DNA from: G020348385 sp964580235
Lineage (GTDB): Bacteria > Acidobacteriota > Aminicenantia > Aminicenantales > Aminicenantaceae
Length of the DNA stretch: 61,117 nucleotides
Direction of reading: 5' to 3'
Assembly: GCA_964580235.1 (NCBI GenBank)
Contig: CAZOJY010000004.1
Coordinates: 1-61,117, forward strand
In this document: positions 17,731 to 26,304 of the stretch, in pieces
Layout of the letters: each line of letters begins with the position of its first letter
Position numbering within the stretch: position 1 is the first letter of the stretch
The notes under the pieces: model-generated
The model's database searches: none
The model's input: the letters and a program-made list of their open reading frames with translations, nothing else
Told to the model about the DNA's origin: nothing
Position numbers and translations under genes: made by a program

Positions 17731-20100
17731 ATGAGAGTAATCCGCCGTTATTTCTTCATTTCAAGCTTGATCATTTTTGCCTTTCTCCTCAGCTACGCGT
17801 ATTTTTTCTTGAACCAGATTGCAGGTTTCACGATCCAAAGCCATAGCCCGGTCATCAGGATCACCTCAATCCTCCTGCCGGGTCTGCTTTTTCTCCTGCT
17901 CCTTTTTGGATTTTGGAAGGGTTATTCCTTCATATTTTTGCGCCTGTTTAATCTCGACCGCGGGGAATTTTTGTGGGCAGACTTTTTAACCTATCTGCCT
18001 CTTATTTTTTTGGTCCTCCTGCCGCTTCTTCTTAAACACTACCTGGATTCTGCCGACCTTCTTGCAAGGACAAAGATTTTTCTGGGATCCATACTGCTGG
18101 CCATCCTATATCTTAAAGCGGCAACTCTGTACACATTCCGCGAGAAAAAAGACTTCCTGTTGAACCATTTTATAAAAAGGATTTCATCCCTATCTCTTAA
18201 TAAAAAGTTGGGCATTCTTTTTTTTGCGTCGCTTATCCTTTATAATGCCGGCTCGGCAATTCTCACTTCATCCGGCCAGACTTTTGCGGGTGACGAACCC
18301 CATTATCTCCTGATTTCCCACAGTCTTCTCAAGGATGGAGATATCGACCTTTTGAACAATTACGCAAACAAAGACTATCAAAAAATCATGCTGGCCGATG
18401 TTCAAATCCGATCACACACAGCACCGGGGACGAACCGGCGGTATTCGTTTCACTCCCCCGGCACATCGATTCTTCTTCTCCCCTTTTATGCTCTCGGCTC
18501 TCTGTTCAAGGGCAGGCTTTCCGTATTATTCATCCGGCTGGGTATGAGTCTGTTTGGCGCCCTTTTGGGGCTGCAGGTTTTTTTGTTCATCTTTCAAGAA
18601 TGGAAAAAGGAAAAGCTGGCCCTCGGGATCTGGATCCTCTACAGTTTTTCCTCTCCGGTGTTTTTCTATTCCCTCCATGTTTATCCCGAAATTATCATCG
18701 CCCTATTATCTCTTTTTGTTTTCCGCATGCTGCGTTTTTCCTCTTCCTTTTCCAAATCTAAACTGGTCTTGATTGGGTTATTGCTCTCCTGTTTTATCTG
18801 GTTTCACGCAATCAAATATGTTTTTATTGTGGTCCCCCTGTTCGTCTATTCCCTTTGGACTTTGCAAAAAAAATACAAAACGGGCTGGAATATCCTGTAC
18901 TTTTTTCTATTCCCTACTTTCCTGACTCTTTTCTACTTTTTATTCCAGTACACATTTTACGGCTCCTTCTCCCTGGCTGCAGTCAGCTGGAGAGGGGCCA
19001 TGGCGCCGGCAGAATCCCTGGAATACTTCAAGACCCTCATAACAGACATCCCTTTCCGGTTCAGATGGGAAACGCTTGCCGGTTATTTCTTCGACCAAAG
19101 GGACGGTCTTCTCCTATATTCTCCGGTTTATTTCTTTGCTTTTCTGGGATGTGTTGAAATGGTACGTCGAAATTTTCGCCATTTTCTTTTGCTGTTTTTT
19201 CTGACCGCGCCTTATGTGATGAATTCAGCTTTTCTTACCCAAAGAACGGGCTATGCCCCCCAGGCCCGGCCACTTGTCGCTGTTTCCTGGGCTCTGGCAA
19301 TCTTGATCAGCTATTTTCTCATATACAATGCAAAAAAAATCTTTGCGATATTTTTTCATTTATCTGCCTTTGCCGGATTCTGTATTGTTTTACTCCTGTT
19401 GAAGAATCCTCTGGCCCTCTACCAGCTGACGACCGCCGGGATTTCCGAGCGGTTCGGAAACCTGTTTTTGCAGTTGAGCAACCTCCACTTTTTCCTTCCC
19501 CGATACCTCCCTTCCTTTCTAAAGATCGATAATTCCCGATGGGTTTCCAATTATGTCTGGTTGGCAGCCGTTTTGCTTTTTATGAGTCTTTACATCCTCT
19601 GCAAAAAACATGATTTTCGGATGAAAATATCTCTCCATCTTGCGAATGCTTCCATTGGAATTCTCGTCTTATTTTTCTGGTTATCCCTTTATCCCCGGAC
19701 CGTTCTCCTGTATCCGCAAAAAACGACATTCCCTGCCGGTCAGAAAATCGCATTCTATTCTCTCGGCCGGGTGGCCCAGATGGAAGAGCCCGGAAAATTC
19801 CTTCTGCCGAGGGACAACCGAGTCTATGTTTTTCACTTCACTTCCTGGCAAAACTTAAAAGAACTCCGGCTCCGTTTTGGTTCATCAGAAGGAGTCTTCG
19901 ACGTGGAAGTGGATCTTTTTGACAAGGTTTTGTTTAAAGGAGAAACATCTCATAACATAGAGGTTTTACAACTGCCCTCCCCTTCGTTCTATCGATTCAA
20001 AAACACAAATCTGTATCGTTTAAGCATTCATCTCAAGCGAATGTCCGGCGCCATCGCTTTCTCAAAGCCCTTCCTTTTTTCCATCCAACCCATCACTTAG
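17731..20100 (+). CDS. Polytopic membrane glycosyltransferase-like protein (GT39/ArnT-like)
   Basis: About 789 residues with roughly a dozen hydrophobic segments from residue 8 on. The loop after the first helices has GDEPHYLLISHSLLKDGDID and DLLNNYANKDY, the acidic motif of membrane GT-C enzymes that use polyprenyl-phosphate sugars. The last ~130 residues form a soluble, beta-rich domain. It likely adds a sugar to a glycan or protein on the outer face of the inner membrane. It is transcribed alone, divergent from the GT2 operon. I start at the ATG at 17731; a TTG at 17719 would add four residues. Exact donor and acceptor are unknown. Confidence 0.7.
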   Translation: MRVIRRYFFISSLIIFAFLLSYAYFFLNQIAGFTIQSHSPVIRITSILLPGLLFLLLLFGFWKGYSFIFLRLFNLDRGEFLWADFLTYLPLIFLVLLPLLLKHYLDSADLLARTKIFLGSILLAILYLKAATLYTFREKKDFLLNHFIKRISSLSLNKKLGILFFASLILYNAGSAILTSSGQTFAGDEPHYLLISHSLLKDGDIDLLNNYANKDYQKIMLADVQIRSHTAPGTNRRYSFHSPGTSILLLPFYALGSLFKGRLSVLFIRLGMSLFGALLGLQVFLFIFQEWKKEKLALGIWILYSFSSPVFFYSLHVYPEIIIALLSLFVFRMLRFSSSFSKSKLVLIGLLLSCFIWFHAIKYVFIVVPLFVYSLWTLQKKYKTGWNILYFFLFPTFLTLFYFLFQYTFYGSFSLAAVSWRGAMAPAESLEYFKTLITDIPFRFRWETLAGYFFDQRDGLLLYSPVYFFAFLGCVEMVRRNFRHFLLLFFLTAPYVMNSAFLTQRTGYAPQARPLVAVSWALAILISYFLIYNAKKIFAIFFHLSAFAGFCIVLLLLKNPLALYQLTTAGISERFGNLFLQLSNLHFFLPRYLPSFLKIDNSRWVSNYVWLAAVLLFMSLYILCKKHDFRMKISLHLANASIGILVLFFWLSLYPRTVLLYPQKTTFPAGQKIAFYSLGRVAQMEEPGKFLLPRDNRVYVFHFTSWQNLKELRLRFGSSEGVFDVEVDLFDKVLFKGETSHNIEVLQLPSPSFYRFKNTNLYRLSIHLKRMSGAIAFSKPFLFSIQPIT

Positions 20101-20117
20101 CCTGGAGGGCGCTCAAA

Positions 20118-20858
20118 TCACATGAACATCTTGAACCGTTTTATCCCCTTTTTGTGAAGTTTGAATTTTACCAGCGTTTTCAATATAGACAAACCATAAA
20201 CAACACTCCTCACAAAACCGATCTGCGAGGCTTCGGGAAAATACCGGGTTTGGATTGGAATCTCCCGGATTCGCATGTTATGGATAACTCCCTGGGCGAT
20301 TATTTCCGAATCGAAAACAAAATCATCCGAATCCAATTCAAAATTTACCGTTTCTAAATATTTCCGTGAATAGGCCCTAAGGCCTGAGTGGTATTCTGTC
20401 AAATACATGTAGAATGTTGCATTTTCAACAGCGGTGAGAAAAATGTTCGCCAGATACTTCCACTTGGGCATGCCTCCCTCAAGGGGACGGCCCCCCAGCA
20501 TTCGAGATCCAAACACCGCATCGCATTCCTCATCAAGAAGGGGAGCAATGAGTTGAGGAATCACAGTGGGATCATACTGGTGATCGGGATGAACCATGAT
20601 CATGATATCGGCCCCGAGTTTCAAAGCTTCTCTGTAGCAGGTTTTTTGGTTGGCTCCATACCCCCGGTTTACCTCATGAACAAACACCCTGAGCCCTAAT
20701 TTTTTGGCTATCTCGACGGTGTCGTCCTTACTGACATCATCGGTGAGGATGATATCATCGATGCTCTCCCGGGGGATATCCTCTAGTGTTTTCTCGAGCG
20801 TTTTAGCCGCATTGTAAGCCGGCATCACGACGACAATCTTTTTCGACATTTGTGCCAT
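20118..20858 (-). CDS. Glycosyltransferase family 2 (dolichyl-phosphate-mannose-synthase-like)
   Basis: 246 residues: KKIVVVMPAYNAAKTLEKTL, DIILTDDVSKDDT and IMVHPDHQYDPTVIP mark a GT-A domain with a DxD-like DHQ variant. GSRMLGGRPLEGGMPKWKYLANIFLT and EYHSGLRAYSRK match polyprenyl-phosphate sugar synthases. It is soluble or peripheral, without the usual C-terminal membrane pair. Such enzymes make the lipid-linked sugar used by GT39-type enzymes, and its convergent neighbour 18 bases away is one, so a functional pair is plausible. A dispersed repeat lies immediately upstream of the start. Confidence 0.85.
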   Translation of the reverse strand: MAQMSKKIVVVMPAYNAAKTLEKTLEDIPRESIDDIILTDDVSKDDTVEIAKKLGLRVFVHEVNRGYGANQKTCYREALKLGADIMIMVHPDHQYDPTVIPQLIAPLLDEECDAVFGSRMLGGRPLEGGMPKWKYLANIFLTAVENATFYMYLTEYHSGLRAYSRKYLETVNFELDSDDFVFDSEIIAQGVIHNMRIREIPIQTRYFPEASQIGFVRSVVYGLSILKTLVKFKLHKKGIKRFKMFM

Positions 20859-20869
20859 CTCTGCCTCAT

Positions 20870-20923
20870 CCTGAATTATTCATAAAAACTGTAAAATCAT
20901 CACAAACTTCATCGGCATTTTTA
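20870..20923. repeat. Dispersed repeat, two inverted ends
   Basis: CCTGAATTATTCATAAAAAC (20870-20889), 20 bases, then CATCGGCATTTTTA (20910-20923), the inverse of the TAAAAATGCCGATG part of the family consensus. It lies between a GT2 start and the tsaD stop. Confidence 0.6.
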
Positions 20924-20938
20924 CACCTTTAACGCGTT

Positions 20939-21940
20939 TCACATCCTGGGATAGGCATTAAGATCTAAGGAAAGAGGCACATCCCCGGAAACAGCAATTT
21001 TTTCAGCAGCCAGAGCGGCAACCATGGCAGCATTATCCGTGCAGAACTCGGGAGACGGGATAAAGGATGGATAACCATTCTTCCTGGCAAAATGGTTAAA
21101 GTCTTTCCTCAGTGTCCTGTTCCGTGCCACGCCCCCACACAGGATGAGAGAACAGGGCTTGAAATGCGCTGCTGCCCGGTCCACATTGGCAAGCAGAGCT
21201 TTGATGATCGCTTTTTCAAAACTCGCCAGAAAGTCAAAAAATTGGGGGTGTGGCCTGGATATCTGATCCTTTTTTATCGTTCTGAGAGCTGCCGTTTTGA
21301 GGCCGCTGAAGCTGAAGTCCATGCTCCCGTCCGTCATGCGGGGCAGAGCAAAATCAAATGTCCGGGGATTCCCTTTCTCCGCCATTTTATCGATGACCGG
21401 TCCCCCTGGATAACCCAAATCAAGATATTTCGCTATTTTGTCCAAGGCCTCCCCGGCCGCATCATCTCTAGTCCTTCCGATTGGCCTGTAATGGAATTTT
21501 TTTTCCATAAAGAAAAGAGAGGTGTGACCGCCCGAGACCAGAAGCGCCAGACTTGGAAAAGGGACCTCTCTGTTTTCCAAAAAAACCGAATGGATATGAG
21601 CTTCCAGATGGTCCACAGGAATCAGAGGTTTATTAAAATAAAATGCCAGACCTTTCGCAAAGGAAATGCCGACAAGGAGGGAACCGATCAGCCCTGGCCC
21701 TTGAGTCACGGCATATGCGTCGATATCATGGATAGAAAGCTCAGCCTGGTGCAGGCTCTCTTCCACCACATATCCGATAGAAAGTATGTGCTGACGGGAT
21801 GCCAGTTCAGGCACCACTCCTCCGTAGGGTGTGTGGATATCGTCCTGGGACAAAACTACATTGCTCAGAATCTTGAGCTTGTCATCCAACACAGCGGCTG
21901 AGGTTTCATCGCAGGATGTCTCAATTCCCAATATATACAT
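20939..21940 (-). CDS. tsaD: tRNA N6-adenosine threonylcarbamoyltransferase
   Basis: TsaD transfers the threonylcarbamoyl group to A37 of ANN-decoding tRNAs, forming t6A. The 333-residue protein starts MYILGIETSCDETSAAVLDD, has the iron-binding HLEAHIHS (HxxxH) and the ASKHA-fold motifs LALLVSGGHTSL, GEALDKIAKYLDLGYPGGP and CGGVARNRTLR, plus the late CTDNAAM aspartate. I start at 21940, where AGGGA precedes ATG; a TTG at 21961 lies inside the repeat. The ribosome site is itself formed by the end of a dispersed repeat copy. Confidence 0.97.
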   Translation of the reverse strand: MYILGIETSCDETSAAVLDDKLKILSNVVLSQDDIHTPYGGVVPELASRQHILSIGYVVEESLHQAELSIHDIDAYAVTQGPGLIGSLLVGISFAKGLAFYFNKPLIPVDHLEAHIHSVFLENREVPFPSLALLVSGGHTSLFFMEKKFHYRPIGRTRDDAAGEALDKIAKYLDLGYPGGPVIDKMAEKGNPRTFDFALPRMTDGSMDFSFSGLKTAALRTIKKDQISRPHPQFFDFLASFEKAIIKALLANVDRAAAHFKPCSLILCGGVARNRTLRKDFNHFARKNGYPSFIPSPEFCTDNAAMVAALAAEKIAVSGDVPLSLDLNAYPRM

Positions 21941-21947
21941 GTTATTC

Positions 21948-21972
21948 CCTGAATTATTCATAAAAAATGCCG
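21948..21972. repeat. Dispersed repeat upstream of tsaD
   Basis: CCTGAATTATTCATAAAA followed by AATGCCG, the longest continuous match to the family consensus. Read on the minus strand its CAGG end provides the AGGGA ribosome-binding site of tsaD. Confidence 0.65.
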
Positions 21973-22080
21973 CTGCTTATTATTATTCTAGCAATATAAG
22001 AATATTATTCTGATATTGTTGCAATTGACAACTCGAACATTATTTAGAGTACCATCCTTTCGAGTTTATATAAACCTTTA

Positions 22081-22122
22081 TGTTAGGGTGGAGCGGGTTG
22101 GCTTGGGACGGGGTGGGTTGGC
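22081..22122 (+). repeat. G-rich repeat block / G-quadruplex motif
   Basis: Four runs of three or more G lie at 22086-22117 with loops of 6, 7 and 2 bases. The first half (TGTTAGGGTGGAGCGGGTTG) matches the complement of the C-rich blocks near 8003, 26221 and 50535. It lies downstream of mtnA. Confidence 0.5.
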
Positions 22123-22126
22123 CAGA

Positions 22127-23155
22127 TTAACTTAAAAGCGCTTCCAGGCTCTGTTTAAATGGAGGTCTGGCAATTCCCCTCTCGGTGACGATGGCCGTGA
22201 TGTATTTTGCAGGAGTCACATCAAATGCAGGATTCCGGGCTGCGATATGAGGAACGGTTATGTATTGACCGGCCAGTTTTTTTACCTCCTCAGGATTTCT
22301 CTCTTCAATCGGGATCGCATTCCCATCTGCCAAACTAAAATCGATGGTGTTCATAGGAGCAGCCACAAAAAAGGGAAGCCTGTGTTCCTTTGCCAGAACA
22401 GCCACAGAATAGGTCCCGATTTTGTTAGCCGCATCCCCGTTCTTCGCAATCCTGTCTGCTCCTGTGATGACCGCTGAAATTTGGCCCTTTTTCATCAGGT
22501 AGCCGGCCATGTTATCTGTGATCAGAACGACCGGAATCCCCTCCCTGTCCAGTTCCCAACATGTCAGTCTCGCCCCCTGGAGGAACGGCCGCGTTTCATC
22601 GGCGAATACGCAGATCTTCTTGCCCTGCTCAGAGGCCGCCCGGATCACACCGAGAGCCGTGCCGTAGCCGGCTGTTGCCAGAGCTCCGGCATTGCAGTGC
22701 GTCAAGATACTTTGACCATCATGGATCAAATCCCTCCCCAAAAAACCGATCTTTTTGTTGGTTGCGACATCTTCATCATCGACGGCCATGGCTTCCTGAA
22801 TCAATTTCTCCTTCAGTTCGGGAAGAGCAAAATGTTTATGAATATCAAAAGCCTGCTTCATTCGTTCCAAAGCCCAGAACAAGTTCCGGGCCGTAGGGCG
22901 AGTATTCCCGAGCCGGGTCAAGATGTGGGCGAATTCTTTATCCAGGTCATCCGACTCTTTCAATTCTTTCACACCCAGGGCCACTCCGTATGCTGCTGCA
23001 ACGCCTATGGCTGGAGCGCCCCTAATGGCCATTTTTTCAATGGCTTCGGCCACTTGAATGTGATCGAGACACTCAAGGTACACTTCTTGGGACGGAAGCA
23101 GCCTTTGATCGATCAAAATGGCCCTATCCTTATCCCATGTTATTGTCGGCAGCAT
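22127..23155 (-). CDS. mtnA: S-methyl-5-thioribose-1-phosphate isomerase
   Basis: MtnA converts methylthioribose 1-phosphate to methylthioribulose 1-phosphate in methionine salvage. The 342-residue protein has the early MAIRGAPAIGVAAAYGVALG, the catalytic cysteine in LTHCNAGALATAGYGTALG and the catalytic aspartate in TGADRIAKNGDAANKIGTY. The C-terminal ARNPAFDVTPAKYITAIVTERG is also typical. Paralogous eIF2B-like proteins lack this combination. It starts three bases after the upstream lipoprotein gene, so it is part of a three-gene operon whose other members are unknown. No other salvage gene is visible. Confidence 0.93.
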   Translation of the reverse strand: MLPTITWDKDRAILIDQRLLPSQEVYLECLDHIQVAEAIEKMAIRGAPAIGVAAAYGVALGVKELKESDDLDKEFAHILTRLGNTRPTARNLFWALERMKQAFDIHKHFALPELKEKLIQEAMAVDDEDVATNKKIGFLGRDLIHDGQSILTHCNAGALATAGYGTALGVIRAASEQGKKICVFADETRPFLQGARLTCWELDREGIPVVLITDNMAGYLMKKGQISAVITGADRIAKNGDAANKIGTYSVAVLAKEHRLPFFVAAPMNTIDFSLADGNAIPIEERNPEEVKKLAGQYITVPHIAARNPAFDVTPAKYITAIVTERGIARPPFKQSLEALLS

Positions 23156-23158
23156 GAT

Positions 23159-23986
23159 CTACTTTTTTTTCCAATCTGGCGTTTCCGGATCTGGCCAGTT
23201 CCACCGTTTGATCCACTGCATAAGCAAATTATGAAATTCTTCCCAGTCCCCGGGGGTTAACGTCTCTTTTAATCTCTGAGAACAGAATACGATTTGGAGA
23301 TCATTATCACGGGATATTTCCTGATTGGGAAGCCCGAGTTCCCGTGCTATCGCCGCTTCTTCGAAACTCCTCCTGTCGTCACTCATATGGCTGAGCACTT
23401 GGGACTGAAGATAATGGTAAAAACCGCAGCTGAGGTCTCTGTTTGTCATTTTTTCGACCTCCCGGAACAGTTCTGACAAGAGTCGTTCCCTTTGTTTCCC
23501 CTCCTCACGGAGGGCCCTCTGGAGAGCCATATCCGTGAATTTCTGGGCCGCGAATATCGTCACCGGTTTTAACCTGGACCTGTTGACAAGATGGGCATAG
23601 ATTTGGAAAGCGGATTGGGCGAGGCCCATCTCCTGCAAGGCAGAAGCCAGCCCGAAAAGTGACACCCATTCGGCCCATTCTTGGCCTTTGTCGAATCCAT
23701 AGGAAAAGGCGGCCAGAAAGCTTTGTTCGGCATCTCCCCATTGGTTCAGGTGAAGTTCAGACAATCCCTTGAGCATGAATGCCTGGGAAGACGGATTTTT
23801 AGCGATCTCTTTTTTGGCCTCATCCAGGGATTTTTTGTATGCCCCTATCGCTGTTTCCGTTCTGTAGGAGCGGGAATACTCCTGAGCCTGGACATAATAA
23901 AATTTGGCATCCTTGAGATGCGATGTGCAGGAAGAAAAAACGCATGCTGTCAAAATCAGAGATAAAAGCATCCTGTTTTTTCGCAT
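23159..23986 (-). CDS. TPR-like lipoprotein of unknown function
   Basis: About 275 residues. The N-terminus is a lipoprotein signal: MRKNRMLLSLILTACVFSSC with Cys20 as the acylated residue. After it lie helical repeats like TPRs (AKFYYVQAQEYSRSYRTETAIGAYKKSL, AFMLKGLSELHLNQWGDAEQSFLAAF). It is likely anchored in the outer or inner membrane facing the periplasm, and may organise a complex. I use the ATG at 23986; a TTG at 24004 would overlap the previous gene. It sits between an unknown gene and mtnA with close spacing. Confidence 0.65.
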   Translation of the reverse strand: MRKNRMLLSLILTACVFSSCTSHLKDAKFYYVQAQEYSRSYRTETAIGAYKKSLDEAKKEIAKNPSSQAFMLKGLSELHLNQWGDAEQSFLAAFSYGFDKGQEWAEWVSLFGLASALQEMGLAQSAFQIYAHLVNRSRLKPVTIFAAQKFTDMALQRALREEGKQRERLLSELFREVEKMTNRDLSCGFYHYLQSQVLSHMSDDRRSFEEAAIARELGLPNQEISRDNDLQIVFCSQRLKETLTPGDWEEFHNLLMQWIKRWNWPDPETPDWKKK

Positions 23987-23996
23987 GGTAATCTGA

Positions 23997-24584
23997 TTAA
24001 TCAATATCCTTGTTTATTTCTTTTTTTATGATTTCTGCGAGAGCCTTCTGCACGGAGGTCTGGGTGACCATGTCCGCACTGAAAGAGACCATCTCTCTCG
24101 CAATAGCTTCCAGCCCCTCCAAAAGCTTCCCTTTCTCATCTACGGCTTCAATATCGGCAACAGCCTGAGCGACTCGCTGCTCGTACTGCTGGACGATTTC
24201 CTTGTAGTCCTTCGATTCCAATTCCTGATGGAACAATCCCGAAAGAAAGGGGTCTTCAAGCCCGATGATGGGATAAAGGTTGTAAAAGATTTTTCTCAGC
24301 GTGGATGTATCTTTTTTTTGTATCTCACTGGAAAAAGCCTGGGCCAGCTCGGGATGCGCGGAAAAAAAACTCAAAATAAACGCATCCGGTTTCACTTTGA
24401 CGAATGCAGGATCGAGCCAGACTTCCCAGGAAAAAATCTTTTCCTGCCACTCCTTGCTGCTCTTGATGGCCCAAACCAAACCGGCCGACAGGAGAGGAAA
24501 ATACAAATAGTGGGATTGTGGAAAAAAGTGAGCGATGAACCGAATCCCTTCCCGGACAATCTTTTCAAAAGTTTTTTCAGTCAT
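23997..24584 (-). CDS. Hypothetical protein, mostly helical
   Basis: 195 residues not recognised. A mildly hydrophobic stretch (YLYFPLLSAGLVWAI, ~27-41) could touch a membrane, but there is no signal peptide. The C-terminal half (QQYEQRVAQAVADIEAVDEKGKLLEGLEAI) predicts amphipathic helices. It is the first gene of an operon with the lipoprotein and mtnA, and is divergent from tatA. Confidence 0.55.
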   Translation of the reverse strand: MTEKTFEKIVREGIRFIAHFFPQSHYLYFPLLSAGLVWAIKSSKEWQEKIFSWEVWLDPAFVKVKPDAFILSFFSAHPELAQAFSSEIQKKDTSTLRKIFYNLYPIIGLEDPFLSGLFHQELESKDYKEIVQQYEQRVAQAVADIEAVDEKGKLLEGLEAIAREMVSFSADMVTQTSVQKALAEIIKKEINKDID

Positions 24585-24685
24585 TTGTTTTTATTCGTAT
24601 CTGACATCTTACCAAAAAACAGAATAAAAACCCATCCAACAGTGGGCAGGCGATTACACAGGAGCGAAATCCAACAGGGTAAAGC

Positions 24686-24714
24686 TTGACTTTTCCCGAG
24701 GACTCGAGTACCTT
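24686..24714 (+). promoter_or_regulatory. Possible promoter of tatA
   Basis: TTGACT (24686-24691) and TACCTT (24709-24714) with a 17-base spacer, 40 bases before the tatA start. The -10 box is weak. Confidence 0.35.
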
Positions 24715-24754
24715 TGATAAGGAATTAAAAGAAAATATCCTCGAGGAGGTTCCT

Positions 24755-24955
24755 ATGTTCTTTTTAGGTCCTGTTGGCCCTACCGAGCTGCTTCTTATCG
24801 GTTTGATCGTCGTCATTATTTTTGGGGCAAGGCGGCTCCCAGAACTGGGGAAATCCTTAGGAGAAGGCATTAAGAACTTTAAAAAATCCATCACTTCCAA
24901 AGAAGAAGAAAGTGAGACGCCGGATAAGTCTGAGCCTCCTTCTAAGGAACAATGA
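24755..24955 (+). CDS. tatA: Sec-independent protein translocase subunit TatA
   Basis: A 66-residue TatA: a short N-terminus with GPVGPTELLLIGLIVVIIFG as the single membrane helix, a hinge, then the amphipathic helix ARRLPELGKSLGEGIKNFKKS with the conserved FGxxxLPxLGxxxGxxxxxFK pattern, and an acidic tail. It forms the pore-like part of the Tat pathway that exports folded proteins. No tatB or tatC lies nearby. The ATG has a perfect AGGAGGT site four bases upstream. The stop overlaps the next start (ATGA), so the methyltransferase is translationally coupled. Confidence 0.92.
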   Translation: MFFLGPVGPTELLLIGLIVVIIFGARRLPELGKSLGEGIKNFKKSITSKEEESETPDKSEPPSKEQ

Positions 24956-26154
24956 GACGCACGATTGAAAAGCTCGTTCAGCAAAGAAAAGAAAAACAAG
25001 ATGCCTTATCGAAAGAACTCGAAGGGCTAAAAAAAAAGAGTCAGGAACTATCCTCTTCAAATAACACCATCCGCCTTCAGCACCTCCTTTCCCATCTACA
25101 GGAGATTGTTTCAACAGAAGACACTTCAATAGACAATTTTGGACAGCAGGTGTCTCACATCCTCACAGAATTCCAAAAAACACTGAAAAAAAATATCACC
25201 CAAACACAGAACCTTTTTTTGTCCTTTGCCCACCTCATCGAAGCCAATGTCGCATTGATGGATGTCAAGGACAAAGAATGGGATGCCCTCGGGAGCAACC
25301 ATGTTGGAATGATTTTCAAAAGTATGGAATGGCGGGTAGATAAGCTGGCCGCGGTTTACGAAGATGTAAACCTCCTAATGAAAAAGTTCCTTCTCCTCAA
25401 AGACCAGCTAGATCGTTTGCTCGGAGCACTGGAGAAAAAAAAGCTTCCGTCCCAAAAACAAGTGCAAGAAATTCTACTGCCGCTAAAAGACTGGCAATAT
25501 GCCGCATTTGAGAATCGGCACAGGGGAGATGAGGAGGAAGTCAAAAACCAGCAATCCCGGTTCCTTCCTTATTTTCAGGAAAAGGGAAAGATTCTGGATC
25601 TCGGCTGCGGCCGCGGTGAGTTTCTCGAGCTCTGTCGAGAAAAGGGGATCAATGCTAAGGGAATAGATTTAAACGAGCAGATGATCGAAATTTGCCGAAA
25701 TAAAGGATTGGACTGCCAGAAAGGAGATATCCTGGAAGCACTGGCAGAAAAACAAGACAACACTTTGGGAGGAATTTTCTCCTCTCAGGTGATAGAACAT
25801 ATATCCCCTTCGCACTTGAAAAGATTGATCGAGCTGGCCTATGTCAAACTCATTTCTGATGGGCATATTGTTCTTGAAACAATAAATCCCGCTTCGGTAT
25901 TTTCCTTAGTTCAGATTTATTTTCTCGATTTTACTCACCGGCAGCCCATCCATCCTCAGACGCTGAAATTCCTGCTCGAAAGTTCGGGATTTGCGGAGGT
26001 AAAGATTCAATACTCAAATCCTCTCGAGCAGGAACAGCTTCAGACTCTTCCCGGCGCTGATGAAACGGCATCGATCTTGAACAGAAACATCGATCATTTG
26101 AACAAACTTCTGTATGCTCCTTCCAATTATGCGGCTATTGGGCTCAAGAAATAA
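24952..26154 (+). CDS. SAM-dependent methyltransferase with N-terminal coiled coil
   Basis: 400 residues. The first ~190 are charged and helical, likely a coiled coil. From about 200 follows a class I methyltransferase: ILDLGCGRGEFLELCREKG (motif I), GIDLNEQMIEIC, SSQVIEHISP and HIVLETINP. The linker FENRHRGDEEEVKNQQ and FTHRQPIHPQTLKFLLESSGF are typical of methyltransferases tied to surface polysaccharides such as WbdD-like capping enzymes. The acceptor is unknown; glycan methylation fits the nearby glycosyltransferases. It overlaps tatA by four bases, an unusual partner. Confidence 0.78.
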   Translation: MRRTIEKLVQQRKEKQDALSKELEGLKKKSQELSSSNNTIRLQHLLSHLQEIVSTEDTSIDNFGQQVSHILTEFQKTLKKNITQTQNLFLSFAHLIEANVALMDVKDKEWDALGSNHVGMIFKSMEWRVDKLAAVYEDVNLLMKKFLLLKDQLDRLLGALEKKKLPSQKQVQEILLPLKDWQYAAFENRHRGDEEEVKNQQSRFLPYFQEKGKILDLGCGRGEFLELCREKGINAKGIDLNEQMIEICRNKGLDCQKGDILEALAEKQDNTLGGIFSSQVIEHISPSHLKRLIELAYVKLISDGHIVLETINPASVFSLVQIYFLDFTHRQPIHPQTLKFLLESSGFAEVKIQYSNPLEQEQLQTLPGADETASILNRNIDHLNKLLYAPSNYAAIGLKK

Positions 26155-26205
26155 GAACAAATAAAAATATGAGGCACAATCTATATATAACACGGCAAGA
26201 GATTG

Positions 26206-26246
26206 CCTGCATTATTTACAGCCTACCCGCCCCACGCCAACATTAA
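26206..26246. repeat. Composite repeat copy
   Basis: CCTGCATTATTTACA (26206-26220) is joined directly to the C-rich block GCCTACCCGCCCCACGCC continuing to 26246. The string AAGGGGACGG follows at 26245-26254 and recurs at 38862. Confidence 0.55.
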
Positions 26247-26304
26247 GGGGACGGCAAAGCAGTGACCGAAAAAGTTTTTATAATAAATATTTCGGGGGAA
26301 AACA

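Noticed and set aside
21092..21901. 269-codon plus-strand frame
   Set aside because: Antisense shadow of tsaD, whose motifs are unmistakable.
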